DNA of 64,000 nucleotides, from assembly GCA_029959085.1 (NCBI GenBank), contig JARWIR010000018.1:2108001-2172000 (forward strand), given 5' to 3'. Source of the DNA: Nemophila menziesii (lineage: Eukaryota; Streptophyta; Magnoliopsida; Boraginales; Hydrophyllaceae). The notes beneath the pieces were generated by a model that searched no databases, had not been told where the DNA came from, and saw only the letters and a list, made by a program, of their open reading frames with translations. Shown in pieces: positions 44,272 through 54,968 of the stretch (its first letter is position 1; every line of letters begins with the position of its first letter). Both the position numbers and the translations under genes were made by a program.

Positions 44272-45048
44272 GAAATAATCAAAATAATATATTCTTAAAT
44301 AGATCAGGTAATAAACTCGATAATTACCGTTAGTACTACATAACTTGTTGGTTGTTGGAAGTTATATACTTATCCCACCTCCACTTTTTTACTCCGAAAG
44401 TGCATTCCTTCTCAAAAGTCAAAGCTGGTGAATATGCATCAACCTAAGAATAAATGTATTAATTTCCTTTAACCCTTAACAACAATGAAATTGAAAAGAC
44501 TTAATCAAAGCCAATATTGGGATTAATTACAATATTGGCTCCTATATTATATATTATATTAAAAAGTAGCAAAAGATTCCTCCCTTTTCACGTGTCGTAC
44601 AACTACATTGCAAGATCTACCACAAATATATAATTTTTGTATCTTGGAATGACACCGTATATTATTACTTTCGAAACACACCTATATTTTTGGTTATTTT
44701 GCATAACACAGGAACCTATGGTGCAATTAATCCAAAACAAATGTAGTGCTATCATTGATAATAAATAGATAAAAAATTTTGCGGGAAAAACAAATTCTAA
44801 AAACCTATAAAAATTAATAAACCCTAAGAATAAGATCAATATTTAATCACAAAGAAATAAAATTCATTTACAGTTTTCGTAAGAATGGATTATTTTGTCT
44901 CTTATAGATTCAGAATCTCAAACGACTTGATATTATTAGTGTCATGGACATTGTGTCTGTTTAAACCAACCATGACGAGTTGATTAATCGTAACTCTCTT
45001 CTACGACAAGGATATATCGGCCGCAATCCGGAGTCAAATGAAGAGTCA
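44272..45048. other. AT-rich stretch without recognised genes
   Basis: No supported gene. A small inverted repeat, GCCAATATTG with CAATATTGGC, lies at about 44511-44550. The stretch ends at the CACTA terminus. Confidence 0.45.
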
Positions 45049-45898
45049 CACTACAACATGCGGCGGAAATAGCCACACCACGGTCGTTGCTAGTGATGGG
45101 CTAGGTCGTCGCAAAAGATCGGTTTGGGTCATTCGCGAAGACAAATCGTCTCCTATATTTCGTCGCTAGATATTCGACATTAGAAACATTTTTGTCGACG
45201 AAAATTAGTGATCTTGCCACTAATAACCGAGCCTGATTTGCGACTAGCTAAAGTCCTCGCTACAGACTTATTATTTGCGACGAACTGGCTATCCAAACCA
45301 ACTAACGACGAAATCGATCCGTCGCTGTCAATTTGTTTGGCGGCAAAGTAGGATTCGTCGTTAGCTGAATGAATTACTAGCGACGACTTGTGCCGCCTCT
45401 TTAACGACGCTTATGGCGTCGTTAATAATGTTTTATTTTTATATTCCGAATTTTAAATTTTAATTTTAAATTTAAATTTAAATTTTAATTTTAATTTTAA
45501 TTTTAATTTGTATTTTAAATTTATTATTACATTATTTGTATTTTTATTTTCTTATATTAATATTAATACAATTATATTGAATAAATAATTAAAAATATCA
45601 AATATATATAAAAAAGTAATATTAAATTAAACTGAAGTCAAACATCCAATAAAAAGTTAAAATATACATGTAAAATAAAGTAAAAAAACCTTCCAAAATA
45701 GAATCAAGACAAACTTAATAAATCTCAAGGATCATCAAACCGGTCGACATCTTCTCCTTCTTCCTCTTCGTCTTCATTCTATCCTTCCGGGGGGAGGGGG
45801 GAGAGATTGGGGCAAAAATTTAACAATAAAATTTAACTTTTATACCTAACTACCTATGTCATCCCACATCTCGCAATATCTTCTAAAAATATCCGGCT
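45049..45898. mobile_element. One terminus of a CACTA transposon
   Basis: CACTACAACA at 45049 is the standard end of CACTA (En/Spm) elements. Over the next 370 nt there are many copies of CGTCG, GCGACGA and related words in both orientations, typical subterminal repeats. An AT-rich tract follows (45425-45620) and the sequence is cut at 45898 by element F. No transposase is present and no matching TGTTGTAGTG end is found to the right, so this is a truncated end. The bases tca at 45046-45048 could be one 3-bp target copy. Confidence 0.75.
45425..45620. repeat. AT-rich low-complexity tract
   Basis: The sequence is built of TTTTAAATTT and TTTTAATTTT units and then mixed A/T. It lies inside the CACTA remnant. 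Confidence 0.7.
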
Positions 45899-46477
45899 CA
45901 AAGAGAACCACAACTGCAAGTGTACAGTTGTCCTAAGTAATATATGTGATAAAATAATTTCGTTATCAGGGACAGATTGGTTGACTCTAATGCTTATCAA
46001 ATAGTGAGTAATTGCAAGTGAAAGCAAGTAAATGATTTTAAGATTGTTTGTTTTGGTTTTCTATAACTAAGACAATAAATTAAAAGACTAAATTAATGCA
46101 AATATTAAGCTAGACGCAAGTAAATAAAATAGCTATACGCAAGGTATGAGAGGTAGTTTTGAGAAACGCTAGGATTTCACATAAATCTATTTATTTCATG
46201 TATTGTTTAAGGGACGAATTTGGTAAATAATATTGGCCGGGATTCGGAATTCTCCTTACCCCCGTCAGGGTGGACTAAGGAGCTCTTCTTAGGTGCTACA
46301 AACCCCGTCAGGGTGAATATAGTCCATCTTCAAATGGTTAAAACATAATTACCCAATTGGCCATACGATTAATTAAGCCTGTCAAGGTCAAATAATTTCT
46401 TTCCTACATTCATTAATTAGTTTTGTACCTAGACTGACCCCCTGTCAAGGTGATCCATTCGCCACTAAATGGAATAG
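45899..46477 (-). repeat. 3' LTR of element F, outer part
   Basis: This aligns with 3050-3620 of the A LTR: agagaaccacaactgcaagtgtac, the CCCCGTCAGG tracts and tccattcgccactaaatgg. About 50 bp of the outer end are missing. It stops where the TGATGTCTCC start of element G begins. Confidence 0.75.
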
Positions 46478-47031
46478 TGATGTCTCCTCTTTTGTTCTAT
46501 ATTTATATGCTTAGGAGACATCAAATTAGGTGATTATCTTGCTATTTCAATAGACTTTTAGTAATAATATGCAATATTTCATTTTATTTCCTTTGATTTT
46601 AGTATTTTTGATTTATTAAGCTTTTACGTGTAATATTGTGTATTTTAGTGAAAAGGTTGTAGGTTTTGAATACTATCTAGGAGAGGAATCCGAGAATAAA
46701 GTCAAAGATCGTGATATGGAGTCAAAGCATGAAGACAAATCCCGAAAGAATTGATATTTTAAAGCTGCAAATCTGGAAAACTGATAAAGATTGCATATTT
46801 CGAGCCACCTAAGAGTAGATTTAGCCGCTGACCTTTGAAGAGAAACTGTGCCCCATTGAGTTATGGAACTTTAGAAATTAGAATGAGGTCAAACCGAGTT
46901 GAAACAAACCGGCTAGAGCTGATTTAGTGGAGGTGGTACAGCAGTTACGGGATTTTGGGCTAAGATAATGGACTTGGGTCTTTATTATTTCACTTAAACA
47001 TAAGCCTAAGGTCCAAGTCCAATTTATAGAG

Positions 47032-47040
47032 TATAAATAA
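47032..47040 (+). promoter_or_regulatory. TATA box in the LTR of element G
   Basis: TATAAATAA lies about 555 nt into the LTR, as in A and B. Confidence 0.55.
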
Positions 47041-47610
47041 GGGTTTTGACTTCTATTTTTCACACAATTCATTATTCAAAAAGTCAGACAACAAGAGAAG
47101 AAGCAGAAACAAGGAAAAGAAGAAGCCAAGAGCTGGAGACTGTCTATATCTCCACTTCGCAGCCGAATCAACTTCCTAATTAGGTTTCTTTTTTCTATTT
47201 CTGTAAAAAAATTATGAATTCCTCTCAATTTATTTGCTTATTTTTTACGATTATGAGCTAATTTCATTTGGTACTTGAGAACGCGTAATAGGTTGAACCC
47301 CAATCTTTTCCATTCTATGTCTTTGAATTTGGGATTATTTTAATTGTAATCGAATTGGGTATATAATATTTTTCTTTAATTTACACTTATTGACTTTTAT
47401 TGAAGTAGCTAATCAATATTAGGACCTAGTACTTAGGCTATTCCAATTAGTGGCAATTGGATCACCTTGACGGGGGGTCTAGGTACGGAACTAATTTACG
47501 AATGTAGGATGGAAATTATTTGAAATTGACATGCTTTATTAATCCTACGGCCAATTGGGTAGTTAGGCTTTAATCATTCGAAGGTGGACTATATTCACCC
47601 TGACAGGGTT

Positions 47611-47615
47611 TGTAG
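47611..47615. repeat. Target-site duplication of element H (left copy)
   Basis: TGTAG occurs here and at 51739-51743, exactly at the two outer ends of H. Confidence 0.9.
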
Positions 47616-48518
47616 TGTTGGAATTATTTAATAAAAGACAATTTATTTTATTATTCTTTCATGCTCTTGGGAGAAGTGGAAAAGACTATTAGTGTACTAA
47701 TAGTCCCACATAAAAATTTGAGAAAGAAATTGTTGGAATTAGTAAAATTAAAGAGTTTTATTTTATTAATTCTTTCTTTCTCTTATGAAAAGTGGGTAAA
47801 CTTTATATGTGTTAAAAAATCCCACCTAGAAAATGAAAAAGAAAAACCATTGGAATTATTGAATTTCAAATAATTCCTTATTCTTGATGGAGGATTAATA
47901 GTTTTCTTTTATATATTTTTGGTTATGGGAGTTACAAAAATTTGATAAAGAAAAAAAACGGCTAGCATTAAAGAGCATTGAAGAGGCATTTATGTGACGG
48001 TTTTTTTTCCTTTGTCTCATCATTTTCTCTATAAATAGTGACTTTGTCACTTGCTTTTCAAGAGAAGAGAAAAAATGTAATTCTAGAGAGAATGGAAAAA
48101 TGTTATTATAGAGAGAATAGGAAAATACTTTTAGTGAGAAAGAATATTATTCTAAAGAGAATGATATATTATTCTAGAAATTCAGAAAATGGAACACTCT
48201 ATTCTCAATGATTAGTCAAATTATTTTGACATAGAGATAAGAGTAGAAGAGGGATACGATTATTGGAGATACCGGTACTCCCGGAATATCTTTTTCAACG
48301 ATGCACGTTTTGTGTAATCGTATCTAGTAATTTTTTTGATATTTCCATGTATGTTCTTTTCCCATTTCTTGTAATAGTTGTTGTATTACGGTTTTTGGGA
48401 TACCTTTATATTCCATTTTTCCATTGTATTGTAATAGTTGTAGTATTATTTTTTTTTTCTAAATATTTTTATATGAAAACAATTTAACTGTATCGGTGAT
48501 TGTTAGTTTTTACCAACA
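47616..48518 (+). repeat. 5' LTR of element H
   Basis: It starts TGTTGGAATT and ends TTTTACCAACA, 903 bp. TCTATAAATAG at 48028-48038 is the probable TATA box. Confidence 0.88.
48028..48038 (+). promoter_or_regulatory. TATA box in the LTR of element H
   Basis: TCTATAAATAG lies about 410 nt into the LTR. The 3' LTR has TCTATAAATTG at the matching place. Confidence 0.55.
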
Positions 48519-48586
48519 ATTTGAAAAAGATATTCTCATATCACCGATTGTAAAATAGTTTTCCTATTTCGGAGGCTGCTTCATCC

Positions 48587-48877
48587 TTGAATGCAAAAGC
48601 CATTCCCGACGTGATTATGTTGGATCCTTTCAATGGTTCCAACTTCAAACGTTGGGCACAAAAGCCACTGATATTCCTTGAACCATATGAACTAGATCTT
48701 GTTGTTCCCGAAGTACTCCCCGCCATTGAAGGCAATGTGGAAATTACCAAAGAACACTATGATAGGATCCTAGCTCTTGTAGTTGGGTTCAAGAAAGATA
48801 ATTCAGTGGTTAGTGGATTGATCTTGGATACTGTGACGAACCCCGCCTTTATCTGTGTGCCGTTGAGAAGTCAATAA
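48587..48877 (+). pseudogene. Element H copia-like gag N-terminal fragment
   Basis: The 96-codon frame has LDPFNGSNFKRWAQKPLIFL and EPYELDLVVPEVLP, then ITKEHYDRILALVVGFKKDN. The F-G-x-N-F-x-x-W pattern is the start of the copia gag domain. It ends in a stop at 48877. Beyond it, other frames carry further gag-like words only to about 48960. No zinc knuckle is seen. Confidence 0.65.
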
Positions 48878-48960
48878 AGACTATTTGTGAAACGGTTTAG
48901 AAAAGGTACAAGGGTGATGAGTCTGATGAGAAGAAATACATCACTTGGGAATGACCCAAA

Positions 48961-49940
48961 AAGATCCAATCGGTCCCATACGAGTCAGAAAAGTGAACCG
49001 GCTCAAAGATAAGTCCTTAATTTTCCATGTTTATATAAGTTTAAGGAATACTTTTCCCCTTTCTATTACAACTATTTAACTCTTGATGCATTAAATATCA
49101 TTCATAGATTATATATCAATTGGATATTAAATCTATCTGTGAATGAAGATCTATATGAAGAGATCTATATGTTGCAACATGAAGGGTTGGTGGTTTTGGA
49201 TTAAAGGGATAAAGTATGAAAACTTAGAACATCGTTTTGTGTTGTTAAACATGCACCTTGTTAATAGTACCTTAATAAAAGATAGATCAGGTTGTGTTAC
49301 ACTTTTTCAATAGGTGTATGACATGATTGTCTTTTGGTACTCCATTTCATGGGGCTTACTGCTTCCAATCTTCTTTTTATATATAAAAGATGTGGGGGAA
49401 GCTGATCATAAGGATGAAATTCATTAGTCAATAATGGAATTTACCTTAGTTAGTCTCATTTTTGGTGGAAATGTTTGACTCTCTTGATATAATGTATGGT
49501 AAAACTCCTTATAATACAAATATTCATGAATAAGAGAATTGTGGGGGTGTGCACCCCTTGATGAATATGAAATAATTATAAGGACTATGATGTTATAAAT
49601 GAACTATACTCAACTTGGTATTATCCATATTGTAAAGAGACTCAAGTGTTGAACATTGGATTATTTTTTGTCATTTAATAAAGTACGAGAGAGTACTATT
49701 GATCTAATCTGCGTTTTAAAATAATTCATGTAGTTCTTGAAGGATTTTTTGTTACGCAAACTTGGTCTCATATAAATGATGAAATAAATGGTTGATTATT
49801 TTACTAATAGACTTAATTGGGAGAATAATCCTAGAAATGTTGAGTGATAGGTTTAGAACCCATTAATGGGGAACCTATTACTAATGATTATATATGATGC
49901 ACTAACTTCCTATCTATATAGTGTAAATTGTGCATACATG
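48961..49940 (+). other. Element H internal noncoding part
   Basis: This is AT-rich sequence without a supported frame, between the gag fragment and the minisatellite. Confidence 0.55.
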
Positions 49941-49950
49941 AGAAAATTCA

Positions 49951-50376
49951 AACTTAATGAATTCATAGCCATGCGTGGTGGTCCTATTGAGACGGACTTG
50001 ATGAATTCACCGTTGAGGTTGTTGTATATTTCTCAAACTTAATGAATTTATAGCCATGCGTGGTGGTCCTATTGAGATGGACTTGATGAATTCACCGTTG
50101 AGGTTGTTGTATATTTCTCAAACTTAATGAATTCATAGCCATGCGTGGTGGTCCTATTGAGATGGACTTGATGAATTCACCGTTGAGGTTGTTGTACATA
50201 TATCAAACTTTATGAATTCATAGCCATGTGTGGTAGTCCTATCGAGACGGATTTGATGAATTCACCGTTGAAGGTGTTTGTATATTGCTTAAACTCAATG
50301 AATTCATAGCCATGTGTGGCGGTCCTATTGAGATTAAATTGATGAATTCACCGTTGAGGTTATTGTATATTGATCA
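49951..50376 (+). repeat. 85-bp minisatellite in element H (5 copies)
   Basis: Units start AACTTAATGAATTCATAGCC at 49951, 50036, 50121, 50206 and 50292 (period 85-86). Each contains ATGCGTGGTGGTCCTATTGA (or close) and GATGAATTCACCGTTGAGG, so TGAATTCA appears twice per unit. A sixth, degenerate unit lies at about 50428-50495. The first three are the most alike. Confidence 0.9.
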
Positions 50377-50833
50377 TAATATGACTTTAAGGAGACGTCC
50401 TTGATGTTCCCAAGGGATGAGTTTTTAAACTCACCACAAATTCATAGCCCATAAGGGTGGTCCTAAAGAGAAAGGACTTGATGAATTTGCGAGACACATA
50501 ATGAGGTTGGGCTTTATTGCTCTTAATGATCTTGAAATCCGAGAGGGGTCGGATAATGAGGCTAGACGCTCTTGGAGATCACCTATGTGTAAGAAAAAGG
50601 TGATGTTTGAGGAATTTGTAACTATCAGCCGGGTAGAGTATGTGCTGTGAGGGTCTCGATCGAAAACCGTCAAGTTCAAGAGTACGTTCACTTGACAGGA
50701 ATTTGGTGGTTGCCTCACTTCACTACGTGTCAATTCAAATCGAAAGATATTGCCACTTAAGTACAATTCACCCATATGCTGATATTTATAAAAACATGTT
50801 CACTTTCTCTCCCAAAGACCCTGAGTGGGGGAT
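50377..50833 (+). other. Element H 3' internal part and polypurine tract
   Basis: This holds the degenerate sixth repeat unit and noncoding sequence, ending CTGAGTGGGGGAT at 50833. A 114-codon antisense frame here shows no family motif and I treat it as chance. Confidence 0.65.
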
Positions 50834-51738
50834 TGTTGGAATTATTTAATAAAAGACAATTTATTTTATTATTCTTTCATGCTCTTGGGAGAAGTGGAAA
50901 AGACTATTAGTGTACTAATAGTCCCACATAAAAATTTGAGAAAGAAATTGTTGGAATTAGTAAAATTAAAGAGTTTTATTTTATTAATTCTTTCTTTCTC
51001 TTAAGAAAAGTGGGTAAACTTTATATGTGTTAAAAAATCCCACCTAGAAAATGAAAAAGAAAAACCATTGGAATTATTGAATTTCAAATAATTCCTTATT
51101 CTTGATGGAGGATTAATAGTTTTCTTTTATATATTTGTGGTTATGGGAGTTACAAAAATTTGATAAAGAAAAAAAACGGCTAGCATTAAAGAGCATTGAA
51201 GAGGCATTTATGTGACGGATTTTTTTTCCTTTGTCTCATCATTTTCTCTATAAATTGTGACTTTGTCACTTTATTTTCAAGAGAAGAGAAAAAATGTAAT
51301 TTTAGAGAGAATGGAAAAATGTTATTATAGAGAGAATAGGAAAATACTTTTAGTGAGAAAGAATATTATTCTAAAGAGAATGATATATTATTCTAGAAAT
51401 TCAGAAAATGGAACACTCTATTCTCAATGATTAGTCAAATTATTTTGACATAGAGATAAGAGTAGAAGAGGGATACGATTGTTGGAGATACCGGTACTCC
51501 TGGAATATCTTTTTCAACGATGCACGTTTTGTGTAATTGTATCTAGTAATTTTTTTTTGATATTTTCATGTATGTTCTTTTCTCATTTCTTGTAATAGTT
51601 GTTGTATTACGGTTTTTGGGATACCTTTATATTCCATTTTTCCATTGTATTGTAATAGTTGTAGTATTATTTTTTTTTCTAAATATTTTTATATGAAAAC
51701 AATTTAACTGTATCGGTGATTGTTAGTTTTTACCAACA
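50834..51738 (+). repeat. 3' LTR of element H
   Basis: This is 905 bp and nearly identical to the 5' LTR. TGTAG (51739-51743) follows. Confidence 0.88.
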
Positions 51739-51743
51739 TGTAG

Positions 51744-52194
51744 CACCTGAGAAGAGCTCCTTAGTCCACCCTGACAGGGGTTAGGAGATAATTGAATCCC
51801 GACCAATATTAATTACCGAATTCGTCCCTTAAACAACACATGGAATGATTAAATTTAGGTGAAACCCTATCGTTACTCGAGTACTACCTCTCATATCTTG
51901 CGTCCAGCTTTATATTTTCATTCATTTAGTTTTTACTTGCGTCTAGCTTTATATGTGCATTAAGTTAGTCTTTTCATTATTTGTCTTAGTTATTAGAAAA
52001 ACAAAAAACCAATCTTAAAATCATTTACTTGCTTTATGTGCAATTAATCACTATCTGATAAGCATTGAAGTCAACCAATCCGTCCCTGAGAACGAATCTG
52101 TTTTATCACTATTATTACTTGGGACAACCGTACACTTGCGGTTGTGGTTCTCTTTTCTTATTGCATTTATTTTAGAACACACAAAGGACCACCA
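51744..52194 (+). repeat. 5' LTR of element G, second part
   Basis: It continues the LTR with cacctgagaagag and ends ACAAAGGACCACCA. The primer site begins six bases later. Confidence 0.85.
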
Positions 52195-52200
52195 AGTTTT

Positions 52201-52218
52201 TGGCGCCGCTGCCGGGAA
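52201..52218 (+). promoter_or_regulatory. Primer-binding site of element G (tRNA-Asp)
   Basis: TGGCGCCGCTGCCGGGAA matches the 3' end of tRNA-Asp with one difference near its end. Confidence 0.85.
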
Positions 52219-52323
52219 CGGTAGCGTGTGACCTTGGTGTTTATCCTTTAGTGTTAGTTGCATTTTTATTTTTTCGTTTTACACTTTCTTTGTTCATCTT
52301 TTTCAGGTTTTTAGGTTTGGTAT

Positions 52324-53957
52324 ATGCGAAGTAGACTCTTTAAGGATCTTGAGACATTACCTCCGATCCTTGATAATCCTGAATCATTAGTCAGACTCGC
52401 TAACAAGAGAAGGAAAGAACAAGAAGCACAAGAATTAGAAAGACTAGCTAACGAAATGGAAAATCTTAATTTTCACAATAATCTTGAACCAGGAGTACAG
52501 CTAGATGCGAATGGTTAGCCAATAGTGCCACCAATTATTCCTAATCCTCCAGTTCAAGTCCAAGTAGCTGATCCATGGTTCCTTACCGGTCCAGCACAAG
52601 AACCATTCCTTGCTCCTCCTCTTGGGGTTGGCCCAGCTAATATCGATGTTCCGAGATTCCGTCCAGATTCGGGTATGTTAGCTCAATTTCAGAATTTCGG
52701 GAATTTTCGTGGCAAGCCCGGAGAAGATCTTATTCGCGCAGTACAAAAATTTATGCAAATCTGCGATTCATACATCACTCAAGGAGTAACAAAAGAGCAA
52801 ATGTATTTTGCCACATTCAGATTTTTCGTGATAGATGGAGCGAGTGATTGGCATGATTCACAAGAGCCGGGAAAAATTACGAATTGGGAACAGTTACAGG
52901 ATGCGTTTTTCGACAGATACTATCCATCCAACATGCGATTAGATGCTCAACTCGAATTGACACATTTCCGACAAGAATTTGATGAAGCGTTGGGTAGGAG
53001 TTGGTCGAGATTCTAGAATTGTTTGCGAAGAGTCCCCAATCATGACATTTCAGAACAACAACAATTAAAGATTTTTTATAATGGACTTGATGGGAATTCT
53101 AGAAAAGATTTAGATTTATTATGTGGTGGTGCATTTTTACAGGTTCTTCCCGTTCACACAAAGATTATTTTGGATCGAACGGTTATTAATTAAGTGGGTT
53201 GGAACACTGTAAGAACACCTGCTAAAGGGGGAGTCAATAACGTCAATATTGAAGAAAGGTTCACTTCCCTAGAGAACAAAATACAAACCACATTGGAACA
53301 TTAATTGAAACAACTCACGTTAGCCGTGAAAGAAGGCTTTTCAAGTAAAAGGGTTGAAGTGAATGCTACGCAAGAAGTGTATGGGTGTTCGAATTGTGGC
53401 GTTCAAGACCATGATTGGGAACATTGTGAGTATAATACTGAAGGAGTGATTTCCATTTCTAATAGGGGAAACTACAATTCAAGTGGACAAGGATATATGC
53501 CCAACAGAAACCATCCGGGTTTTCAATACTCAAATCCTAATAGGGCAGCTAATCCTACTTATGCATATCAACTGCGTCCCCAAGGTAACACTTATCAACC
53601 TAGACCACAAAATAACTATCAAGGAGGACAAAATTACGGAAATCAGGCCCAAAGGCAACATCCTCAAAATAGTTACAATGATACAATGAATCAAAAAGCC
53701 TTACCTTCTCACCCTCAAGAAGGAAGTAAAGATCTTCGGGTAACAGTAGATAAATTAATGGCACTTCAGGCACAATCCATTCAGAATCAGTAAGACAATG
53801 AAGCTGGATTTAAATTATTGGGGAATCAGATGGATCAAATTTCGAAACAATTAAATCAGCATCCACAATGAAGACTCCCTAGTGATACTGAAGTCCCAAA
53901 ACAAACCGAAGATTGTAATGCCATAGCGTTGAGAAGTGGTAAGAAACTTCCTCCACC
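52324..53957 (+). pseudogene. Element G gag (one frame, about six stops, 3'-truncated)
   Basis: The frame starts MRSRLFKDLETLPPILDNPE. Stops lie near 52516, 53014, 53188, 53302, 53791 and 53868, all in the same frame. The core domain has VADPWFLTGPAQEPFLAPPL, LAQFQNFGNFRGKPGEDLIR, VQKFMQICDSYITQGVTKEQ, FRFFVIDGASDWHDSQEPGK and DRYYPSNMRLDAQLELTHFR. An intact CX2CX4HX4C zinc knuckle reads YGCSNCGVQDHDWEHC (about 53380-53430). A Gln/Asn-rich tail follows, then LPSDTEVPKQTEDCNAIALR. It ends at LPPPP where the F LTR begins. CTTTTTCAGG lies about 20 nt before the start and could be a splice acceptor. Confidence 0.85.
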
Positions 53958-54219
53958 TCCATTCTTTGTAGCTTTTGACTTCTTGTCACGATATTTGACT
54001 TCTATTCTCGATTCCTCTCCTTGCTAGTATTAGAAACCTACAAACTCTTCATTAAAACACACCATATTATGCGCAAAAGCTTAATAAAAAAATACTAAAA
54101 TCTAATGAGAGAAAATGAAATATTGCATATTATTACTAAAAGTCTATCGAAATAGCCAGATAGTCACCTAATTTGATGTCTCCTAGAGGCATATAAATAG
54201 AACAAAAGAGGAGACATCA
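53958..54219 (-). repeat. 3' LTR of element F, inner part
   Basis: In sense it starts TGATGTCTCC at 54219, carries the terminal inverted repeat (54219-54174) and aligns with 4318-4588 of A. It joins the gag end of G at 53958. Confidence 0.8.
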
Positions 54220-54616
54220 AGACCCCAAACTCAAACCTTTGTCGTCCCAACAAAGTAAAATTAAAAACAAAGGGAAAAAGGTGATTGCAGAGACGCATAC
54301 GCAAATAAATACACCCATAGCATTACTAAAAATAAATCTCATATAGCAAACATTAGGGACTAATATACACATATACTAATCATGCAACATCAAACAACAA
54401 TAAATTCAATCATAAAATTAACTTTGCAATGTTATAAGGTTACACTTGTACTTATCTCAATACGATGGCTATAGGTTGTTCCTCAATCCTTACTCGCTTT
54501 GAACGCTCCACTTAGTATACTCCCTATTAACTTACCATGTACCTAGGAATCACGAGGACTTTAGGGTTTTAGCGTAGGCTTAGGGACGGTGTGGTATGCA
54601 TATTTGGTAAATTTGA

Positions 54617-54642
54617 AGTGAGCTTTTGGCTCTCTCCTCACT
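54617..54642 (-). other. Conserved 26-nt stem-loop candidate (element F)
   Basis: This is the same 26 nt as in C and D, 398 nt from the LTR. Confidence 0.6.
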
Positions 54643-54853
54643 TACCATCAACAAATGTCCACGAGCTTTAGTTTACACTCATATAATGTTCTCACTCAAC
54701 CCATTTGCTGCAGTAAGTTAGCATCCCGAAGTTAACCCAATATATAATAAGATGATGATCAGAAAACTCCACTTTGCCAGTTATTTATTTAACTTTTTCT
54801 TTTTATTTTTCTTTTTATTTTTCTTTTCTCTCTTTTTTTTGTACAGTCGATAA

Positions 54854-54968
54854 CCGGGTTCCCAGTTTTGCGTTGTCCGGGTTCCCAGTTTTGCGTTGAC
54901 CGGGTTCCCAGTTTTGCGTTGACCGGGTTCCCAGTTTTGCGTTGACCGGGTTCCCAGACAGCTACTGT
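54854..54968. repeat. 23-bp tandem repeat of the CCGGGTTCCCAG motif
   Basis: Five units start at 54854, 54877, 54900, 54923 and 54946, each CCGGGTTCCCAGTTTTGCG plus 4 bp; the fifth differs at its end. The unit holds the family I GGGAACCC motif in reverse. B has only two diverged motifs at the matching place, so the array expanded in F. Confidence 0.9.

Larger units (their letters stand above)
46478..47615 (+). repeat. 5' LTR of element G, first part
   Basis: It starts TGATGTCTCC with the terminal inverted repeat (46478-46523). TATAAATAA lies at 47032-47040. It breaks at tgtag (47611-47615), the left duplication of element H. The rest is 51744-52194, ending GGACCACCA. Confidence 0.85.
47616..51738 (+). 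mobile_element. Element H: 4.1-kb non-autonomous LTR element with copia-like gag remnant
   Basis: Two direct LTRs (47616-48518 and 50834-51738) with TG and CA ends flank 2.3 kb, and exact TGTAG duplications flank the element. By eye the LTRs differ at about 13 places in 903 bp, so it is fairly young. The purine-rich tract GAGTGGGGGAT before 50834 shows plus orientation. The internal part holds a short copia-like gag piece and an 85-bp minisatellite, but no protease, integrase or RT. I cannot recognise a primer site after the 5' LTR. It must rely on another element for movement. Confidence 0.88.
46478..53957 (+). mobile_element. Element G: Athila family I element, truncated after gag, split by H
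   Basis: On the plus strand it has the 5' LTR (46478-47615 and 51744-52194 with H between), the tRNA-Asp site (52201-52218) and gag (52324-53957). At about 53958 the sequence jumps into the antisense 3' LTR of F. The two F LTR pieces flanking G lack about 700 bp between them. This suggests that G inserted into F's LTR and a deletion later removed the pol and 3' LTR of G with part of F's LTR. Confidence 0.75.

Noticed and set aside
44511..44550. Small inverted repeat as a MITE
   Set aside because: The arms are only about 10 bp with a short loop, and no target duplication or larger element could be defined.
50431..50775. 114-codon antisense frame in element H
   Set aside because: It overlaps the degenerate minisatellite unit on the wrong strand, has no recognised motif and lies in the noncoding 3' part of the element.
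52201..52218. tRNA gene fragment
   Set aside because: Only the 18 nt complementary to the tRNA-Asp 3' end are present, next to an LTR. It is a primer-binding site.
54854..54968. Regular short repeats resembling a CRISPR array
   Set aside because: The units are contiguous 23-bp tandem copies without spacers, inside a plant retrotransposon spacer. The 85-bp repeats at 49951-50376 are likewise a minisatellite.
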